This document shows, piece after piece, positions 27,808 through 37,224 of a stretch of 64,000 nucleotides of DNA. Made by a program: the position numbers and the translations under genes. Location of the stretch: positions 198,849 to 262,848 of the forward strand of contig NZ_JANCLX010000006.1 of assembly GCF_024295805.1 (NCBI RefSeq), in the 5' to 3' direction. This stretch comes from Streptomyces cucumeris (GTDB taxonomy: Bacteria > Actinomycetota > Actinomycetes > Streptomycetales > Streptomycetaceae). Below the pieces are notes generated by a model. That model worked only from the letters and a program-made list of their open reading frames with translations. It was not told the DNA's origin and did no database searches. The number at the start of each line of letters is the position of its first letter. The first letter of the stretch is position 1.

Positions 27808-28638
27808 ATGGCCGCGACCATCTCCTTCCCCGTCGACACCCCCGGCGGCCCCCGCACCGCGCGGATGGTCCACGAACGGCGCGGCACGGGACGTCCGCTG
27901 GTGCTGCTGCACGGGATCGGCCACCACTGGCAGGCATGGGAGCCGGTGCTCGACATCCTCGCCGTGGAGCGCGAGGTCATCGCCGTCGACCTACCGGGGT
28001 TCGGCGCCTCACCCGCGCTGCCGGAGGGCGTCCCCTACAACCTGGACGGTGTGGTGCCGGTGCTCGGGGCGCTCTTCGAGGCGCTGGAGGTCGAGCGCCC
28101 GGACGTCGCCGGGAACTCGCTGGGCGGACTGCTCGCCCTGGAGCTGGGCCGGGTCGGTCTCGTACGGTCCGTCACCGCGCTCTCCCCGGCCCGGTTCTGG
28201 AACGAGGCCGAGCGCCGCTACGCCTTCGGGGTGCTGAACGCGATGCGGGTGGGCGCGCGGCGGCTGCCGCCCTCACTGGTGGAGCGGCTGGCCCGCAGCG
28301 CGGCCGGGCGGGCGGCGCTCACCGGCACCATCTACGCCCGCCCCGGGCGGCGTTCGCCCCAGGCCGTGGTGGCCGAGACCCGGGCGATGCGGGAGGCGGT
28401 GGGGTTCGAGGCGACGCTCGCGGCCGGGGGCACCGGGCTGTTCACCGAGGACGTACCCGATGTGCCGGTCACCATCGGCTGGGGGTCGCGCGACCGGCTG
28501 CTGCTGCGCCGTCAGGGCGTGCGGGCCAAGCAGGTGATCCCCGCAGCACGGCTGGTGCGGCTGCCCGGCTGCGGCCATGTCCCGATGAACGACGACCCCG
28601 CGCTGGTGGCCCGCGTGATCCTGGACGGCAGCCGCTGA
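27808..28638 (+). CDS. Alpha/beta-fold hydrolase
   Basis: A 276-residue hydrolase: LVLLHGIGHHWQAWEPVLD (HG oxyanion block), nucleophile elbow GNSLGG, Asp region TIGWGSRDRLLLRRQ and catalytic His in GCGHVPMNDDP. It follows AGGAG before the ATG at 27808. It is divergent from the ECF41 sigma factor, which may control it. Ester or epoxide substrates are possible. Confidence 0.87.
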   Translation: MAATISFPVDTPGGPRTARMVHERRGTGRPLVLLHGIGHHWQAWEPVLDILAVEREVIAVDLPGFGASPALPEGVPYNLDGVVPVLGALFEALEVERPDVAGNSLGGLLALELGRVGLVRSVTALSPARFWNEAERRYAFGVLNAMRVGARRLPPSLVERLARSAAGRAALTGTIYARPGRRSPQAVVAETRAMREAVGFEATLAAGGTGLFTEDVPDVPVTIGWGSRDRLLLRRQGVRAKQVIPAARLVRLPGCGHVPMNDDPALVARVILDGSR

Positions 28639-28738
28639 TCCATGACCGCTCGCCGGATGCCGCCGGCCGGGGCGGGCGGTGTCCGGCGGCCGGGGGAATC
28701 GCCGGCGCAGCCCACTTCCCCCGGCACCGCGGCCGGTT

Positions 28739-28756
28739 GTTCACTGTCCGTTCGGG
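28739..28756 (+). promoter_or_regulatory. PHO-box-like direct repeats upstream of phoD
   Basis: GTTCACT (28739-28745) and GTTCGGG (28750-28756) are spaced as 11-base repeats, like the Streptomyces PhoP box built from GTTCACC units. They end 96 bases before the phosphatase start. Confidence 0.5.
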
Positions 28757-28852
28757 CGCGGGGCATCTCGCACCGATAGCAACGACAGGGGTACGGCAGC
28801 ACAGCGGCCACGCACGGTACGGCGGTTCTTCGATTCTCACGGGAGGTTCCAC

Positions 28853-30427
28853 ATGGCGCGGGATTCCGGCAGGCGGATGGGGCGGCGGGCGGTACTGCGG
28901 GGTTCGGCGGCCGCCTCGGCCGCGCTCACCCTGCCCTCCGTGACACCGGCCGCGCCCGCGCAGGCGCTGTCCGGGCGGCCGAACGCCCGGTGGGGCGTCC
29001 AGGTGGGCGATGTGACGACCTCGTCCGGGCTGGTGTGGGTGCGCTCCGACCGCCCGGCCCGGATGATCGTCGAGACCGCCGCGACCGAGTCCTTCTCCCG
29101 CCCGCACCGCTGGCACGGCCCGGTGGTGGGCCCCGGCACCGACTTCACCGGCCGTACGGCACTGCGCGGACTGCCCTCCGGCAGCCAGGTGCACTACCGG
29201 GTGCTGCTGGCCGACCCCGATGACCCGCGCCGCACCGGAGAGCCGGTGTACGGCACGTTCCGCACCGTCTCCGCCCGCCGCCGCGAGGGGGTGCGGTTCG
29301 TGTGGTCCGGCGATCTGGCGGGCCAGGGCTGGGGCATCAACCCCGATCACGGCGGCTTCCGCATCTTCGAGGAGATGCGCCGCAGGGACCCCGACTTCTT
29401 CCTGTGCAGCGGTGACAACATCTACGCCGACGGCCCGCTGGCCGAGAGCGTCACCCTGCCCGACGGCTCCACCTGGCGGAACGTGGTCACCCCGGAGAAG
29501 ACCAAGGTGGCCGAGAGCCTGGACGAGTTCCGCGGTGCCTTCCGCTACAACCTGCTGGACACCGCCCTGCGCCGGTTCCACTCCCAGGTGCCGGTGATCA
29601 GCCAGTGGGACGACCACGAGGTCCTCAACAACTGGTACCCGGGCGAGATCCTCACCGACGCCCGCTACACCGAGAAGAACGTGGACGTACTGGCGGCCCG
29701 CGCCCGGCGGGCGTTCGCCGAGTACTCCCCCGTCGGCACCCTGCGCCCGGACGCTCAGGGCCGGGTCTACCGGGTGCTGCGCCACGGTCCGCTGCTGGAC
29801 GTCTTCGTCCTGGACTGCCGCACCTACCGGGACGCCAACTCGCCCGGCCGCCAACCGGAGAACACCCAGGGCATCCTGGGCGCGGAACAACTGGCCTGGC
29901 TCAAACGGGAGCTGTCGCGGTCGCGCGCGGTGTGGAAGGTGATCGCCTGCGATATGCCGCTGGGCCTGGTGGTCCCGGACGGCACCACCGCCATCGAGGG
30001 CGTGGCGCAGGGCGACCCCGGCGCACCGCTGGGCCGGGAGCTCCAACTGGCCGAACTGCTGCGGCACATCAAGCACGGGAAGATCACCGGCACGGTGTGG
30101 CTGACGGCCGATGTGCACTACACCTCGGCCCAGCACTACGACCCCGCGCGGGCGGCGTTCAAGGACTTCGCCCCGTTCTGGGAGTTCGTCTCCGGGCCGC
30201 TCAACGCGGGTGCCTACCCCGCGCTGAAGCTGGACGGCACCTTCGGACCCGAGCAGCCCTTCGTCAAGGCTCCGCCCCGCGCCAACGTCGGACCCGCCGA
30301 GGGCTTCCAGTTCTACGGCGAGGTGGACATCGACGGGGACAGCGGCGAGATGACCGTCCGGCTGTGCGAGGACGGCGGAGCGGTGCTCTACACCAAGGTG
30401 CTGCGGCCGGGCCTGGTCGGCCAGTAA
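28853..30427 (+). CDS. phoD: Secreted alkaline phosphatase D family protein
   Basis: A 524-residue exported phosphodiesterase/phosphatase of the PhoD family, which frees phosphate from phosphate esters outside the cell using Fe3+ and Ca2+. GRRAVLRGSAAASAALTLP gives a Tat-type signal. Metal motifs: WSGDLAGQGWG, CSGDNIYADG, QWDDHEVLNNWYPGE, and VWLTADVHYTSAQHYDP near the end. The N-terminal beta domain (residues 45-140) is present. ATG at 28853 has GGGAGG before it, and a PHO-like box lies upstream. Confidence 0.92.
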   Translation: MARDSGRRMGRRAVLRGSAAASAALTLPSVTPAAPAQALSGRPNARWGVQVGDVTTSSGLVWVRSDRPARMIVETAATESFSRPHRWHGPVVGPGTDFTGRTALRGLPSGSQVHYRVLLADPDDPRRTGEPVYGTFRTVSARRREGVRFVWSGDLAGQGWGINPDHGGFRIFEEMRRRDPDFFLCSGDNIYADGPLAESVTLPDGSTWRNVVTPEKTKVAESLDEFRGAFRYNLLDTALRRFHSQVPVISQWDDHEVLNNWYPGEILTDARYTEKNVDVLAARARRAFAEYSPVGTLRPDAQGRVYRVLRHGPLLDVFVLDCRTYRDANSPGRQPENTQGILGAEQLAWLKRELSRSRAVWKVIACDMPLGLVVPDGTTAIEGVAQGDPGAPLGRELQLAELLRHIKHGKITGTVWLTADVHYTSAQHYDPARAAFKDFAPFWEFVSGPLNAGAYPALKLDGTFGPEQPFVKAPPRANVGPAEGFQFYGEVDIDGDSGEMTVRLCEDGGAVLYTKVLRPGLVGQ

Positions 30428-30437
30428 CCACCCCGGG

Positions 30438-30470
30438 GTACGCCGCGCGGCCGCCCGCCGCGCGGCGTAC
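30438..30470 (+). terminator. Terminator after phoD
   Basis: Perfect 14-bp stem (30438-30451 with 30457-30470; arm GTACGCCGCGCGGC) and 5-base loop, just before the next gene. Confidence 0.8.
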
Positions 30471-30479
30471 GGTACGGGC

Positions 30480-31055
30480 ATGACGACCCCCGGCGGTCCC
30501 GGCGCCCCCGTCACCCGGCTCACCTATCCGGAGGTGGGCGCCACCCGGCGGTGGCCGCTGCCGGACGGCTATCACCATCTGCGGGTGCGCACCGTCCTCG
30601 GCCACGGGCCCGCGGTGTTCGAGCGGGCCGGGCGGGCGGTGCTGGACTGGCGGATGCACCGGGCGGTCGGGGTCTCCGTCCGCTCCTGGGACCCGGAAGC
30701 CACCGCGGGGCGGCCGGTCGTGGTGGGTCTGGGCATCGGGCGGCTGCGGCTGCGGGCGCCGTGCGAGGTGGTGTGGACGGTCACGGACGCAACCCGCACC
30801 GGCTTCGCCTACGGCACGCTGCCGGGCCATCCGGAGCGCGGCGAGGAATCGTTCGTGGTGGGTCGGGAATCGGACGATTCCGTGATCCTGACGGTGACGG
30901 CGTTCAGTCGCCCGGCAGAGTGGTACACGCGTCTGGTGGGGCCACTGGTACCGGTCTTCCAGCGGGCCTACGCACGGCGCTGCGGCCTGGTGCTGCGGCG
31001 GCTTGCCACCCAGCACGACGACCCTTCCAGGAATCGGAGATTCCATCTTCAATGA
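30480..31055 (+). CDS. DUF1990 family protein
   Basis: A 191-residue protein of DUF1990: RLTYPEVGATRRWPLPDGYHH, LGHGPAVFERAGRAVLDWRMHR, and the later GFAYGTLPGHPERGEESFVV are characteristic. The family is a single domain of unknown role, sometimes fused to or near lipid and redox genes. ATG at 30480, immediately after the phoD terminator. Confidence 0.85.
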   Translation: MTTPGGPGAPVTRLTYPEVGATRRWPLPDGYHHLRVRTVLGHGPAVFERAGRAVLDWRMHRAVGVSVRSWDPEATAGRPVVVGLGIGRLRLRAPCEVVWTVTDATRTGFAYGTLPGHPERGEESFVVGRESDDSVILTVTAFSRPAEWYTRLVGPLVPVFQRAYARRCGLVLRRLATQHDDPSRNRRFHLQ

Positions 31056-31158
31056 TTGCATGCCGGACAAAGCGAACTTCTCACGGCAAAGCCTTACTTA
31101 ACCCTCCGGACACATGGTGTTCGTGATCAGGCAACACCCCTGCGCGAAGGTGTTTTCC

Positions 31159-32487
31159 ATGACCTCACGAGCGAACTCCCCGCACGAGTCCCGCCTCCGC
31201 CGCAACTGGCGGCGCACCCGGGCCGAACTGGCCGCCCCGTTCGGCGCGGTGGCGGCCGCCCTGCCCGTGCGGTGGTCACGACGCAACGGTCACCGGCCAC
31301 CGGACGGCTCGCCCTCGCCCGCGGGCGGCGGGCCCACCGCCGCCCCCGCGGGCGCCCCGGCGACCGAGCACCCCGAGACCACCGCGCTGTGGCGGATGCG
31401 CACCACCGTCCGGGACCAGCCCGGCACCCTGGCCGCCCTGTGCGCGGCGCTGGCCGGGTACCGGGTGGACATCCTGGCGCTCCAGACCCATCCGCTCGCG
31501 GACGGCACGGTGGACGAGTTCCTGCTGCGCGCCCCGGAGTCCGTGGCCGCGGCCGAGCTGACCCGCGCGGTCGGGGCCGGGGGCGGCAGCGACACCTGGC
31601 TGGAACGGGCCGACGCCCACGATCTGGTGGACGCCCCCACCCGGGTGCTGAACCTGGCCACCCGCACCGCGCTGGACGGCGCCGAACTCCCGCTGGCGCT
31701 GCGGCAGCTCCTGGGCCGCTGCACGATCCACTCACTGCCCGCGAAGTCCCTCACCGGCCGCCGGCTGGACGGCACCCCGCCGGTCGAGGGCGTACTGGAG
31801 GAGACCGTGATGCGGCTGCGCGACCCGTCCGGTGGCGCGATCACCATCGAACGGCCGCATCTGCCGTTCACCCCCACCGAGTTCGCCCGGGCCCGGGCCC
31901 TGGTGGAGCTGGACGCCCGGCTCGGTCCGCGCATACCGCACCGCAGCGATGTGCTGACCCTGCCCGAGGGCAACGAGATCACCGTGCGCCGCGCGGGCAC
32001 CGGCGATCTGCCCGCCGCCCGCGCGATGCACGGCCGCTGCTCCCCCGCGACGCTCGGTCTGCGCTACCACGGCCCGATCGGCGACGCGGACCGCTACCTC
32101 GGCCATCTGCTCAGCCCCCGCTTCGGCCGGACACTGGCCGCCTACACCGCCTCCGGGCGGCTGGTGGCCCTCGGCCATCTGCTGTGGGACGGCGACGAGA
32201 CCGAGGTCGCGCTGATCGTCGAGGACGACTGGCAGCGGCGCGGTGTCGGCGGCCGGCTGCTGCGGCGGCTGGTGGCGATGGCCGCCGAGACCGGCTGCGA
32301 GAGCGTCTACGCCGTGACCCAGTCGGCCAACACCGGCATGGTCGCGGCCATGCGCGCCCTCGAACTGCCGCTGGACTACCAGATCGAACAGGGCACCCTC
32401 GTGATCACCGCCCGGCTCAGCCCGGCACCGGCGCCCGCCGCTGCTGCGGCACCGCTTCCGTCACCGGCCCGGCCGCACGGGCACTGA
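31159..32487 (+). CDS. ACT-domain and GNAT acetyltransferase fusion protein
   Basis: A 442-residue protein. After a basic, proline-rich leader, residues 78-150 form an ACT domain (LWRMRTTVRDQPGTLAALCAALAGYRVDILALQ), which binds amino acids. A linker region follows, and residues 285-420 form a GNAT domain (ITVRRAGTGDLPAARAMHGRC ... LIVEDDWQRRGVGGRLLRRLV). The combination suggests an acetyltransferase whose activity is set by an amino acid. Its last 71 bases overlap the opposite PLP-enzyme gene. A possible upstream start is ATG 31114. Confidence 0.82.
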   Translation: MTSRANSPHESRLRRNWRRTRAELAAPFGAVAAALPVRWSRRNGHRPPDGSPSPAGGGPTAAPAGAPATEHPETTALWRMRTTVRDQPGTLAALCAALAGYRVDILALQTHPLADGTVDEFLLRAPESVAAAELTRAVGAGGGSDTWLERADAHDLVDAPTRVLNLATRTALDGAELPLALRQLLGRCTIHSLPAKSLTGRRLDGTPPVEGVLEETVMRLRDPSGGAITIERPHLPFTPTEFARARALVELDARLGPRIPHRSDVLTLPEGNEITVRRAGTGDLPAARAMHGRCSPATLGLRYHGPIGDADRYLGHLLSPRFGRTLAAYTASGRLVALGHLLWDGDETEVALIVEDDWQRRGVGGRLLRRLVAMAAETGCESVYAVTQSANTGMVAAMRALELPLDYQIEQGTLVITARLSPAPAPAAAAAPLPSPARPHGH

Positions 32488-33643
32488 GCGCCCGGTCCAG
32501 GTCGCCCCACAGGTCCTCGACGTCCTCCAGACCGACCGACATCCGCAGCAGCCGGTCGCTGATGCCATGGGAGTGCCGGTCGCCCTCGGCCACGATGCGG
32601 TGGCTGATGGAGGCGGGGTGCTGGATCAGGGTGTCGACGCTGCCGAGGCTGACCGCGGGGGTGATCAGCCGGACCCCGGCGATCACCTCGTGCGGATCGC
32701 CGTGGGTCTCGAAGGCCACCATGGCGCCGCCCAGCCGCGGATAGTGGACCCGCGCCACCCGCGGGTCGGCTTCCAGCCGCCGGACCAGCTCCGCCGCGGT
32801 CGCCGAGGCGGCCCGCATCCGCACCGGCAGCGTGGACAGCCCGCGCAGCAGCAGATAGCCCGCGAGCGGGTGGAGCACCCCGCCGGTCGCGAACCGCACC
32901 TGGCGCAGCGACCGGGCGAAGCCCTCGTCACAGGCGACGACACCGCCCAGGACGTCGCCGTGGCCGCCGAGGTACTTCGTGGCGCTGTGCAGGACCACGT
33001 TCGCACCCTGTTCGGCCGGGCGCTGGAGGACCGGGGTGGCGAAGGTGTTGTCGGCGAGCAGCGGCACCGTGCCACAGGAGTGGGCGATGGCCCGCAGATC
33101 GAGCTCGCGCAGGGTCGGGTTGGCCGGGGACTCGACCACCACCAGACCGGTGTCCGGGCGGATGGCGTCGGCCACCCCGGCCGGGTCCACCCAGGTCACC
33201 TCGGTGCCCAGGAGTCCGGCGTCCAGCAGATGGTCGCTGCATCCGTACAGCGGACGGACCGCGACCACATGCCGCAGCCCCTGGGCCACCCGCACCAGCA
33301 GACAGGCGCTGAGCGCGGCCATCCCGCTGGCGAAGGCGACGGCGCTCTCGGTGCCCTCCAGCCGGGCGAGGGCGGTCTCGAAACGGCCGACGGTCGGATT
33401 GTCGAGGCGGGCGTAGACGGGCGGGCCGTCCGGCCGGGCCCCGGTGGTGGCGAAGTCGTCGATCCGGGCGGCCTCCTGGCGGCTGTCGTACGAGGGGTAG
33501 GTCGTCGACAGGTCCAGTGGCACGGCGTGCAGTCCCATGGCCGCGAGGTCCTCGCGACCGGCGTGGACGGCCTCGGTGGCGAGTGCGTGGCTCCCGCCGT
33601 ACCGCGTGCTCTCCGTGGTCTCCGTGCTCTCCGTGAAGTCCAT
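32417..33643 (-). CDS. Trans-sulfuration PLP enzyme (cystathionine gamma-synthase/lyase family)
   Basis: A 408-residue Cys/Met-metabolism PLP enzyme: YARLDNPTVGRFE, ASGMAALSACLL, the PLP Asp in LLADNTFATPVLQRP and Lys223 in HSATKYLGGHGDVLGG. Members act as cystathionine gamma-synthase, beta/gamma-lyase or methionine gamma-lyase; sequence alone does not decide. It is divergent by only 59 bases from an Lrp/AsnC regulator, typical of control by an amino acid. No ribosome site is seen before ATG 33643, so the message may be leaderless. Confidence 0.88.
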   Translation of the reverse strand: MDFTESTETTESTRYGGSHALATEAVHAGREDLAAMGLHAVPLDLSTTYPSYDSRQEAARIDDFATTGARPDGPPVYARLDNPTVGRFETALARLEGTESAVAFASGMAALSACLLVRVAQGLRHVVAVRPLYGCSDHLLDAGLLGTEVTWVDPAGVADAIRPDTGLVVVESPANPTLRELDLRAIAHSCGTVPLLADNTFATPVLQRPAEQGANVVLHSATKYLGGHGDVLGGVVACDEGFARSLRQVRFATGGVLHPLAGYLLLRGLSTLPVRMRAASATAAELVRRLEADPRVARVHYPRLGGAMVAFETHGDPHEVIAGVRLITPAVSLGSVDTLIQHPASISHRIVAEGDRHSHGISDRLLRMSVGLEDVEDLWGDLDRALSARAAGPVTEAVPQQRRAPVPG

Positions 33644-33702
33644 GGGTGAAGGGTGAACAAGCACCGATTCAATACGACTGATGTTCGTGCTACGTTCGGC
33701 CG

Positions 33703-34197
33703 ATGGCCGAAACAGTCGCTCTCGATCCGGTGGATCTCCAGATTCTGCGGCTCTTGCAGAACGACGCCCGGACCACCTATCGGGACCTCGCAGCCCAGGT
33801 GGGTGTGGCGCCCTCGACCTGCCTGGACCGGGTCACCCGGCTGCGCCGCTCGGGAGTCATTCTCGGCCATGAGCTCCGGCTCGACCCCGCCAAGATGGGG
33901 CGCGGTCTGGAGGCGCTGCTCTCGGTGCAGCTCCGGCCGCACCGCCGTGAGCTGGTCGGACCGTTCGTCGAACGGATCCGGGCGCTGCCGGAGTCCCGGT
34001 CGCTGTTCCACCTCGCCGGACCCGATGACTACCTGGTGCATGTCGCGGTCGCCGACACCGCCGATCTCCAGCGGCTGGTGCTGGACGAGTTCACCTCACG
34101 CCGTGAGGTGACCCGGGTGGAGACCCGGCTGATCTTCCAGCAGTGGGCCTGCGGGCCCATGCTGCCCCCTGCCCACGGTGGCGCACCGGTCGGCTAG
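33703..34197 (+). CDS. Lrp/AsnC-family transcriptional regulator
   Basis: A 164-residue regulator: winged helix LDPVDLQILRLLQNDARTTYRDLAAQVGVAPSTCLDRVTRL and a C-terminal RAM/AsnC effector domain (LLSVQLRPHRRELVGPFVERI ... AGPDDYLVHVAV). It is divergent from the trans-sulfuration enzyme gene and probably controls it in response to methionine, cysteine or a related amino acid (inference from layout). Confidence 0.9.
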   Translation: MAETVALDPVDLQILRLLQNDARTTYRDLAAQVGVAPSTCLDRVTRLRRSGVILGHELRLDPAKMGRGLEALLSVQLRPHRRELVGPFVERIRALPESRSLFHLAGPDDYLVHVAVADTADLQRLVLDEFTSRREVTRVETRLIFQQWACGPMLPPAHGGAPVG

Positions 34198-34299
34198 GCC
34201 CTGTCCTGCCGCCGCTTCCGGCCACCGTGACCGGCGGGTTCAGGTACGTCACCGGATATGCTGCTGACGCAGTGGCCCCGTGCGTACGAGGATGGCCGC

Positions 34300-35982
34300 A
34301 TGTCCGACACCAAGAACGCTCCGCTGCCCCGTGACGTCGCCGATGCCTATGTCGACGCCCTCATCGAACTCGACCCGATCACCGGCACCTACATGGGCGT
34401 TCCGGAGAGCTCCCGCCGCCTCCCGGACTTCTCCCCGGCCGGTGCCGGCGCCCTCGCCGAGCTGGCCCGCACCACCCTGGACCGGCTGACCGAGGCCGAG
34501 GCACGGCCCGGCGCGGACAGCGACGCCGAGCGGCGCTGCGCCCGGCTGCTGCGGGAGCGGCTGACCGCAGAGCTCGCGGTCCACGACGCCCATGAGGAAC
34601 TGCGGGCCGTCAGCAATCTGCACTCCCCGCTGCACTCGGTGCGCGGCATCTTCACCGTGATGCCCACCGGGTCCGACGAGGACTGGGCGGCCATCGCGGC
34701 CCGGCTGCGCGCCGTACCGGCCGCGCTCGAGGGCTACCGCGCCGCGCTCGCCGAGGGGCTGCGCCGGGAGCTGCCCGCCGGGCCCCGGCAGGTGGCCACC
34801 GTGCTGGAGCAGCTCGCGGAGTGGATCGGCACCGACGGCGGCTGGTTCGCCGAGTTCGCCGCGGGCGGTCCGAAGGACCTGCGCGAGGAGCTGGACGAGG
34901 CCGCGAAGGTGGCCACCGGGGCGCTGGTCACCTTCCGCGACTGGCTGCGCGACACCTACGCGCCCGCCGTCGAGGACGCCCCGGACGTCGTCGGGCGCGA
35001 GCGCTACCGGCGCTGGGTCCGGATGTGGAACGGCACCGATCTCGACCTGGACGAGGCGTACGCCTACGGCTGGTCGGAGTTCCACCGCATCCACGCCGAG
35101 ATGCGCACCGAGGCCGAGAAGATCCTCCCCGGTGCCACCCCCTGGGAGGCACTGCGCCACCTCGATCAGCACGGCACCCATATCGAGGGCGTGGAGGAGA
35201 CCCGGGTCTGGCTCCAGGAGCTGATGGACGAGGCCATCGAGCAGCTCGACGGCACCCACTTCGACCTGGCCGAGCGGGTCAAGCGGGTCGAGTCGATGAT
35301 CGCCCCGCCCGGTGGCGCCGCCGCGCCGTACTACACCCAGCCCTCGGTGGACTTCTCCCGGCCCGGCCGCACCTGGCTGCCGACCATGGGCGAGACCCGC
35401 TTCCCGGTCTACGACCTGGTCTCCACCTGGTACCACGAGGGCGTACCCGGCCACCACCTCCAGCTCGCCCAGTGGGCCCATGTCGCCGACCGGCTCTCCC
35501 GCTATCAGGCCACCGTCGGCATGGTCAGCGCCAACGCCGAGGGCTGGGCGCTGTACGCGGAGCGGCTGATGGACGAGCTGGGCTACCTCTCCGACGCGGA
35601 GCGGCGGCTGGGCTATCTGGACGCCCAGATGATGCGGGCGCTGCGGGTGATCGTCGACATCGGGATGCACCTGGAGATGGAGATCCCCGGCGACTCCCCG
35701 TTCCACCCCGGTGAGCGCTGGACCCCGGAGCTGGCCCGGGAGTTCTTCGGCCTGCACTGCGGCCGCCCCGCCGAGTTCCTCGACAGCGAGCTGGTCCGCT
35801 ACCTCGGGATGCCGGGCCAGGCCATCGGCTACAAGCTGGGCGAACGCGCCTGGCTGACCGGCCGTGAGGCCGCCCGTAAGGCCCACGGCGACGCCTTCGA
35901 CGCCAAGAAGTGGCATATGGCCGCGCTCTCGCAGGGGTCACTGGGGCTGGACGACCTGGTCGAGGAGCTGTCGGCGCTGTGA
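34300..35982 (+). CDS. DUF885 family protein (putative zinc carboxypeptidase-like)
   Basis: A 560-residue protein of DUF885, distant from M32/gluzincin peptidases. The metal-site-like motif YHEGVPGHHLQLA appears around residue 390, and NAEGWALYAERLMDELGY and YLGMPGQAIGYKLGE are standard DUF885 blocks. No signal peptide, so it should be cytoplasmic. ATG at 34300 (SDTKNAPLPRDVADAYVDAL) is preferred to the longer in-frame start. A strong terminator follows it. Confidence 0.88.
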   Translation: MSDTKNAPLPRDVADAYVDALIELDPITGTYMGVPESSRRLPDFSPAGAGALAELARTTLDRLTEAEARPGADSDAERRCARLLRERLTAELAVHDAHEELRAVSNLHSPLHSVRGIFTVMPTGSDEDWAAIAARLRAVPAALEGYRAALAEGLRRELPAGPRQVATVLEQLAEWIGTDGGWFAEFAAGGPKDLREELDEAAKVATGALVTFRDWLRDTYAPAVEDAPDVVGRERYRRWVRMWNGTDLDLDEAYAYGWSEFHRIHAEMRTEAEKILPGATPWEALRHLDQHGTHIEGVEETRVWLQELMDEAIEQLDGTHFDLAERVKRVESMIAPPGGAAAPYYTQPSVDFSRPGRTWLPTMGETRFPVYDLVSTWYHEGVPGHHLQLAQWAHVADRLSRYQATVGMVSANAEGWALYAERLMDELGYLSDAERRLGYLDAQMMRALRVIVDIGMHLEMEIPGDSPFHPGERWTPELAREFFGLHCGRPAEFLDSELVRYLGMPGQAIGYKLGERAWLTGREAARKAHGDAFDAKKWHMAALSQGSLGLDDLVEELSAL

Positions 35983-36024
35983 GCCCCGAGGGCTCCACGG
36001 ACGCGGCGGGCGCGTAGGCGCACG

Positions 36025-36067
36025 GGGGCGGCCCGGCCGGGAAACCGGCTTGTGGCCGGGCCGCCCC
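36025..36067 (+). terminator. Terminator after the DUF885 gene
   Basis: Perfect 14-bp stem (36025-36038 with 36054-36067; arm GGGGCGGCCCGGCC). Confidence 0.8.
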
Positions 36068-36072
36068 GCTTC

Positions 36073-36291
36073 CTAGTGCCGCGTCAGCCGGGGTTTGCCC
36101 GATAGCGAGGCGTCCTGGTGCGGTCAGCTGCAAGGCGCCGGATCGGCCTCGCGGGGGCACCCCCGGACGAAGTCTGGGGGCGGGCCTACTCGGCCGGTTC
36201 GGCAACGCCGCAGGGGGCACCTCCCGGCGGTAGCCGGGGGCGGCCGTGCCAGGGCGGCGAGCGGGGCGAACCTTGGCTGACGCGGCACTAG
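36073..36291. mobile_element. MITE-like element with 17-bp perfect terminal inverted repeats
   Basis: CTAGTGCCGCGTCAGCC (36073-36089) and its exact reverse complement (36275-36291) bound a 219-base segment without a gene. The interior has further small inverted repeats (for example GGGGGCACCCCC). Such short TIR elements, mobilised by a full IS elsewhere, are common in Streptomyces. The outer CTAG or TA may be the target duplication. It ends 9 bases before the next start codon and must supply its translation signals. Confidence 0.7.
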
Positions 36292-36300
36292 GGTCCGCCC

Positions 36301-37176
36301 ATGGGCCCCGTCTTCCTCTTCTCCCGCGATCCGCTCGTACCGCGCCGGGTCGACCCCGAATTCGCCGACGAGGCGCGGGCCGTGCGCACGGCCGGAGCCG
36401 CAGTCGCCCTGATCGACCACGAGGCCCTGGTCTCCGGCGACACGGCGGGCGCGGTGGCCCGGGTGCCGCGGGAGAGCGGGCCCGCCTGGTACCGCGGCTG
36501 GATGCTGCCGGGCGACCGCTACGCCGAGCTGGCCACCGCGCTGGCCGGGCGCGGCCGCACCCTGCTCACCTCGCCCGAGCGCTACCGCAGCGCCCATGAA
36601 CTCCCCGGCTGGTACGCGGTGTTCGCGCCCCTGACCCCGCCCAGCGCCTGGCTGCCCACCGCCCCGGGCCGGGCCCTGGTGGAAGCGGCGCTCGCCGGGA
36701 CGGCGGCCCGGCTCGGCGGTACCGGTCCGGCCGTGGTGAAGGACTGGGTCAAATCCCGCAAACACGAGTGGGACGAGGCGTGTTACATCCCCGACCTGGC
36801 CGACACCAAGCACCTCGCGGCGGTCGCCGCCCGTTTCGTCGAGCTCCAGGACGACTTCCTCACCGGGGGCGTGGTGCTGCGCCGCTTCGAACGCTTCCGG
36901 CCGGTGGGCGAGGCACGGGTCTGGTGGCTCGACGGTGAACCGGTGCATATCGGCCCCCACCCCGACTCACCCGCCCTCCGTCCCGTACCGGATCTGACCG
37001 ATATCGGCCCGGCGGTAAGGGAGTTGGGCTGCCGCTTCATCACCACGGACCTGGCGCTCCGGGAGGACGGCCGGTGGCGCGTGGTGGAGGTCGGCGACGG
37101 ACAGGTCAGCGGTCTGCCCCGGGACACCGATCCACGCCCGCTGTTCATGTCGCTGGCGGCGGCCGCCGCCCGCTGA
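36301..37176 (+). CDS. ATP-grasp domain protein
   Basis: A 291-residue protein resembling the ATP-grasp DUF4343 group: VFLFSRDPLVPRRVDPEFADEA at the start, PAVVKDWVKSRKHEWDEACYIPD (ATP-binding lysines), EARVWWLDGEPVHIG and the Mg-binding end RWRVVEVGDGQVSGLP. It likely joins a carboxylate to an amine using ATP; partners are unknown. The MITE ends 9 bases upstream, and GGTCCGCCC is a poor ribosome site, so expression may have changed after insertion. Confidence 0.8.
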   Translation: MGPVFLFSRDPLVPRRVDPEFADEARAVRTAGAAVALIDHEALVSGDTAGAVARVPRESGPAWYRGWMLPGDRYAELATALAGRGRTLLTSPERYRSAHELPGWYAVFAPLTPPSAWLPTAPGRALVEAALAGTAARLGGTGPAVVKDWVKSRKHEWDEACYIPDLADTKHLAAVAARFVELQDDFLTGGVVLRRFERFRPVGEARVWWLDGEPVHIGPHPDSPALRPVPDLTDIGPAVRELGCRFITTDLALREDGRWRVVEVGDGQVSGLPRDTDPRPLFMSLAAAAAR

Positions 37177-37224
37177 CCGACGCCCCCGGCAGCCGCCAGG
37201 GCCGGTGCCGACGCGGGGGGGGGC

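Noticed and set aside
36124..36960. Open frames inside the MITE
   Set aside because: They follow repeat-rich DNA, lack ribosome sites and encode no transposase motif.
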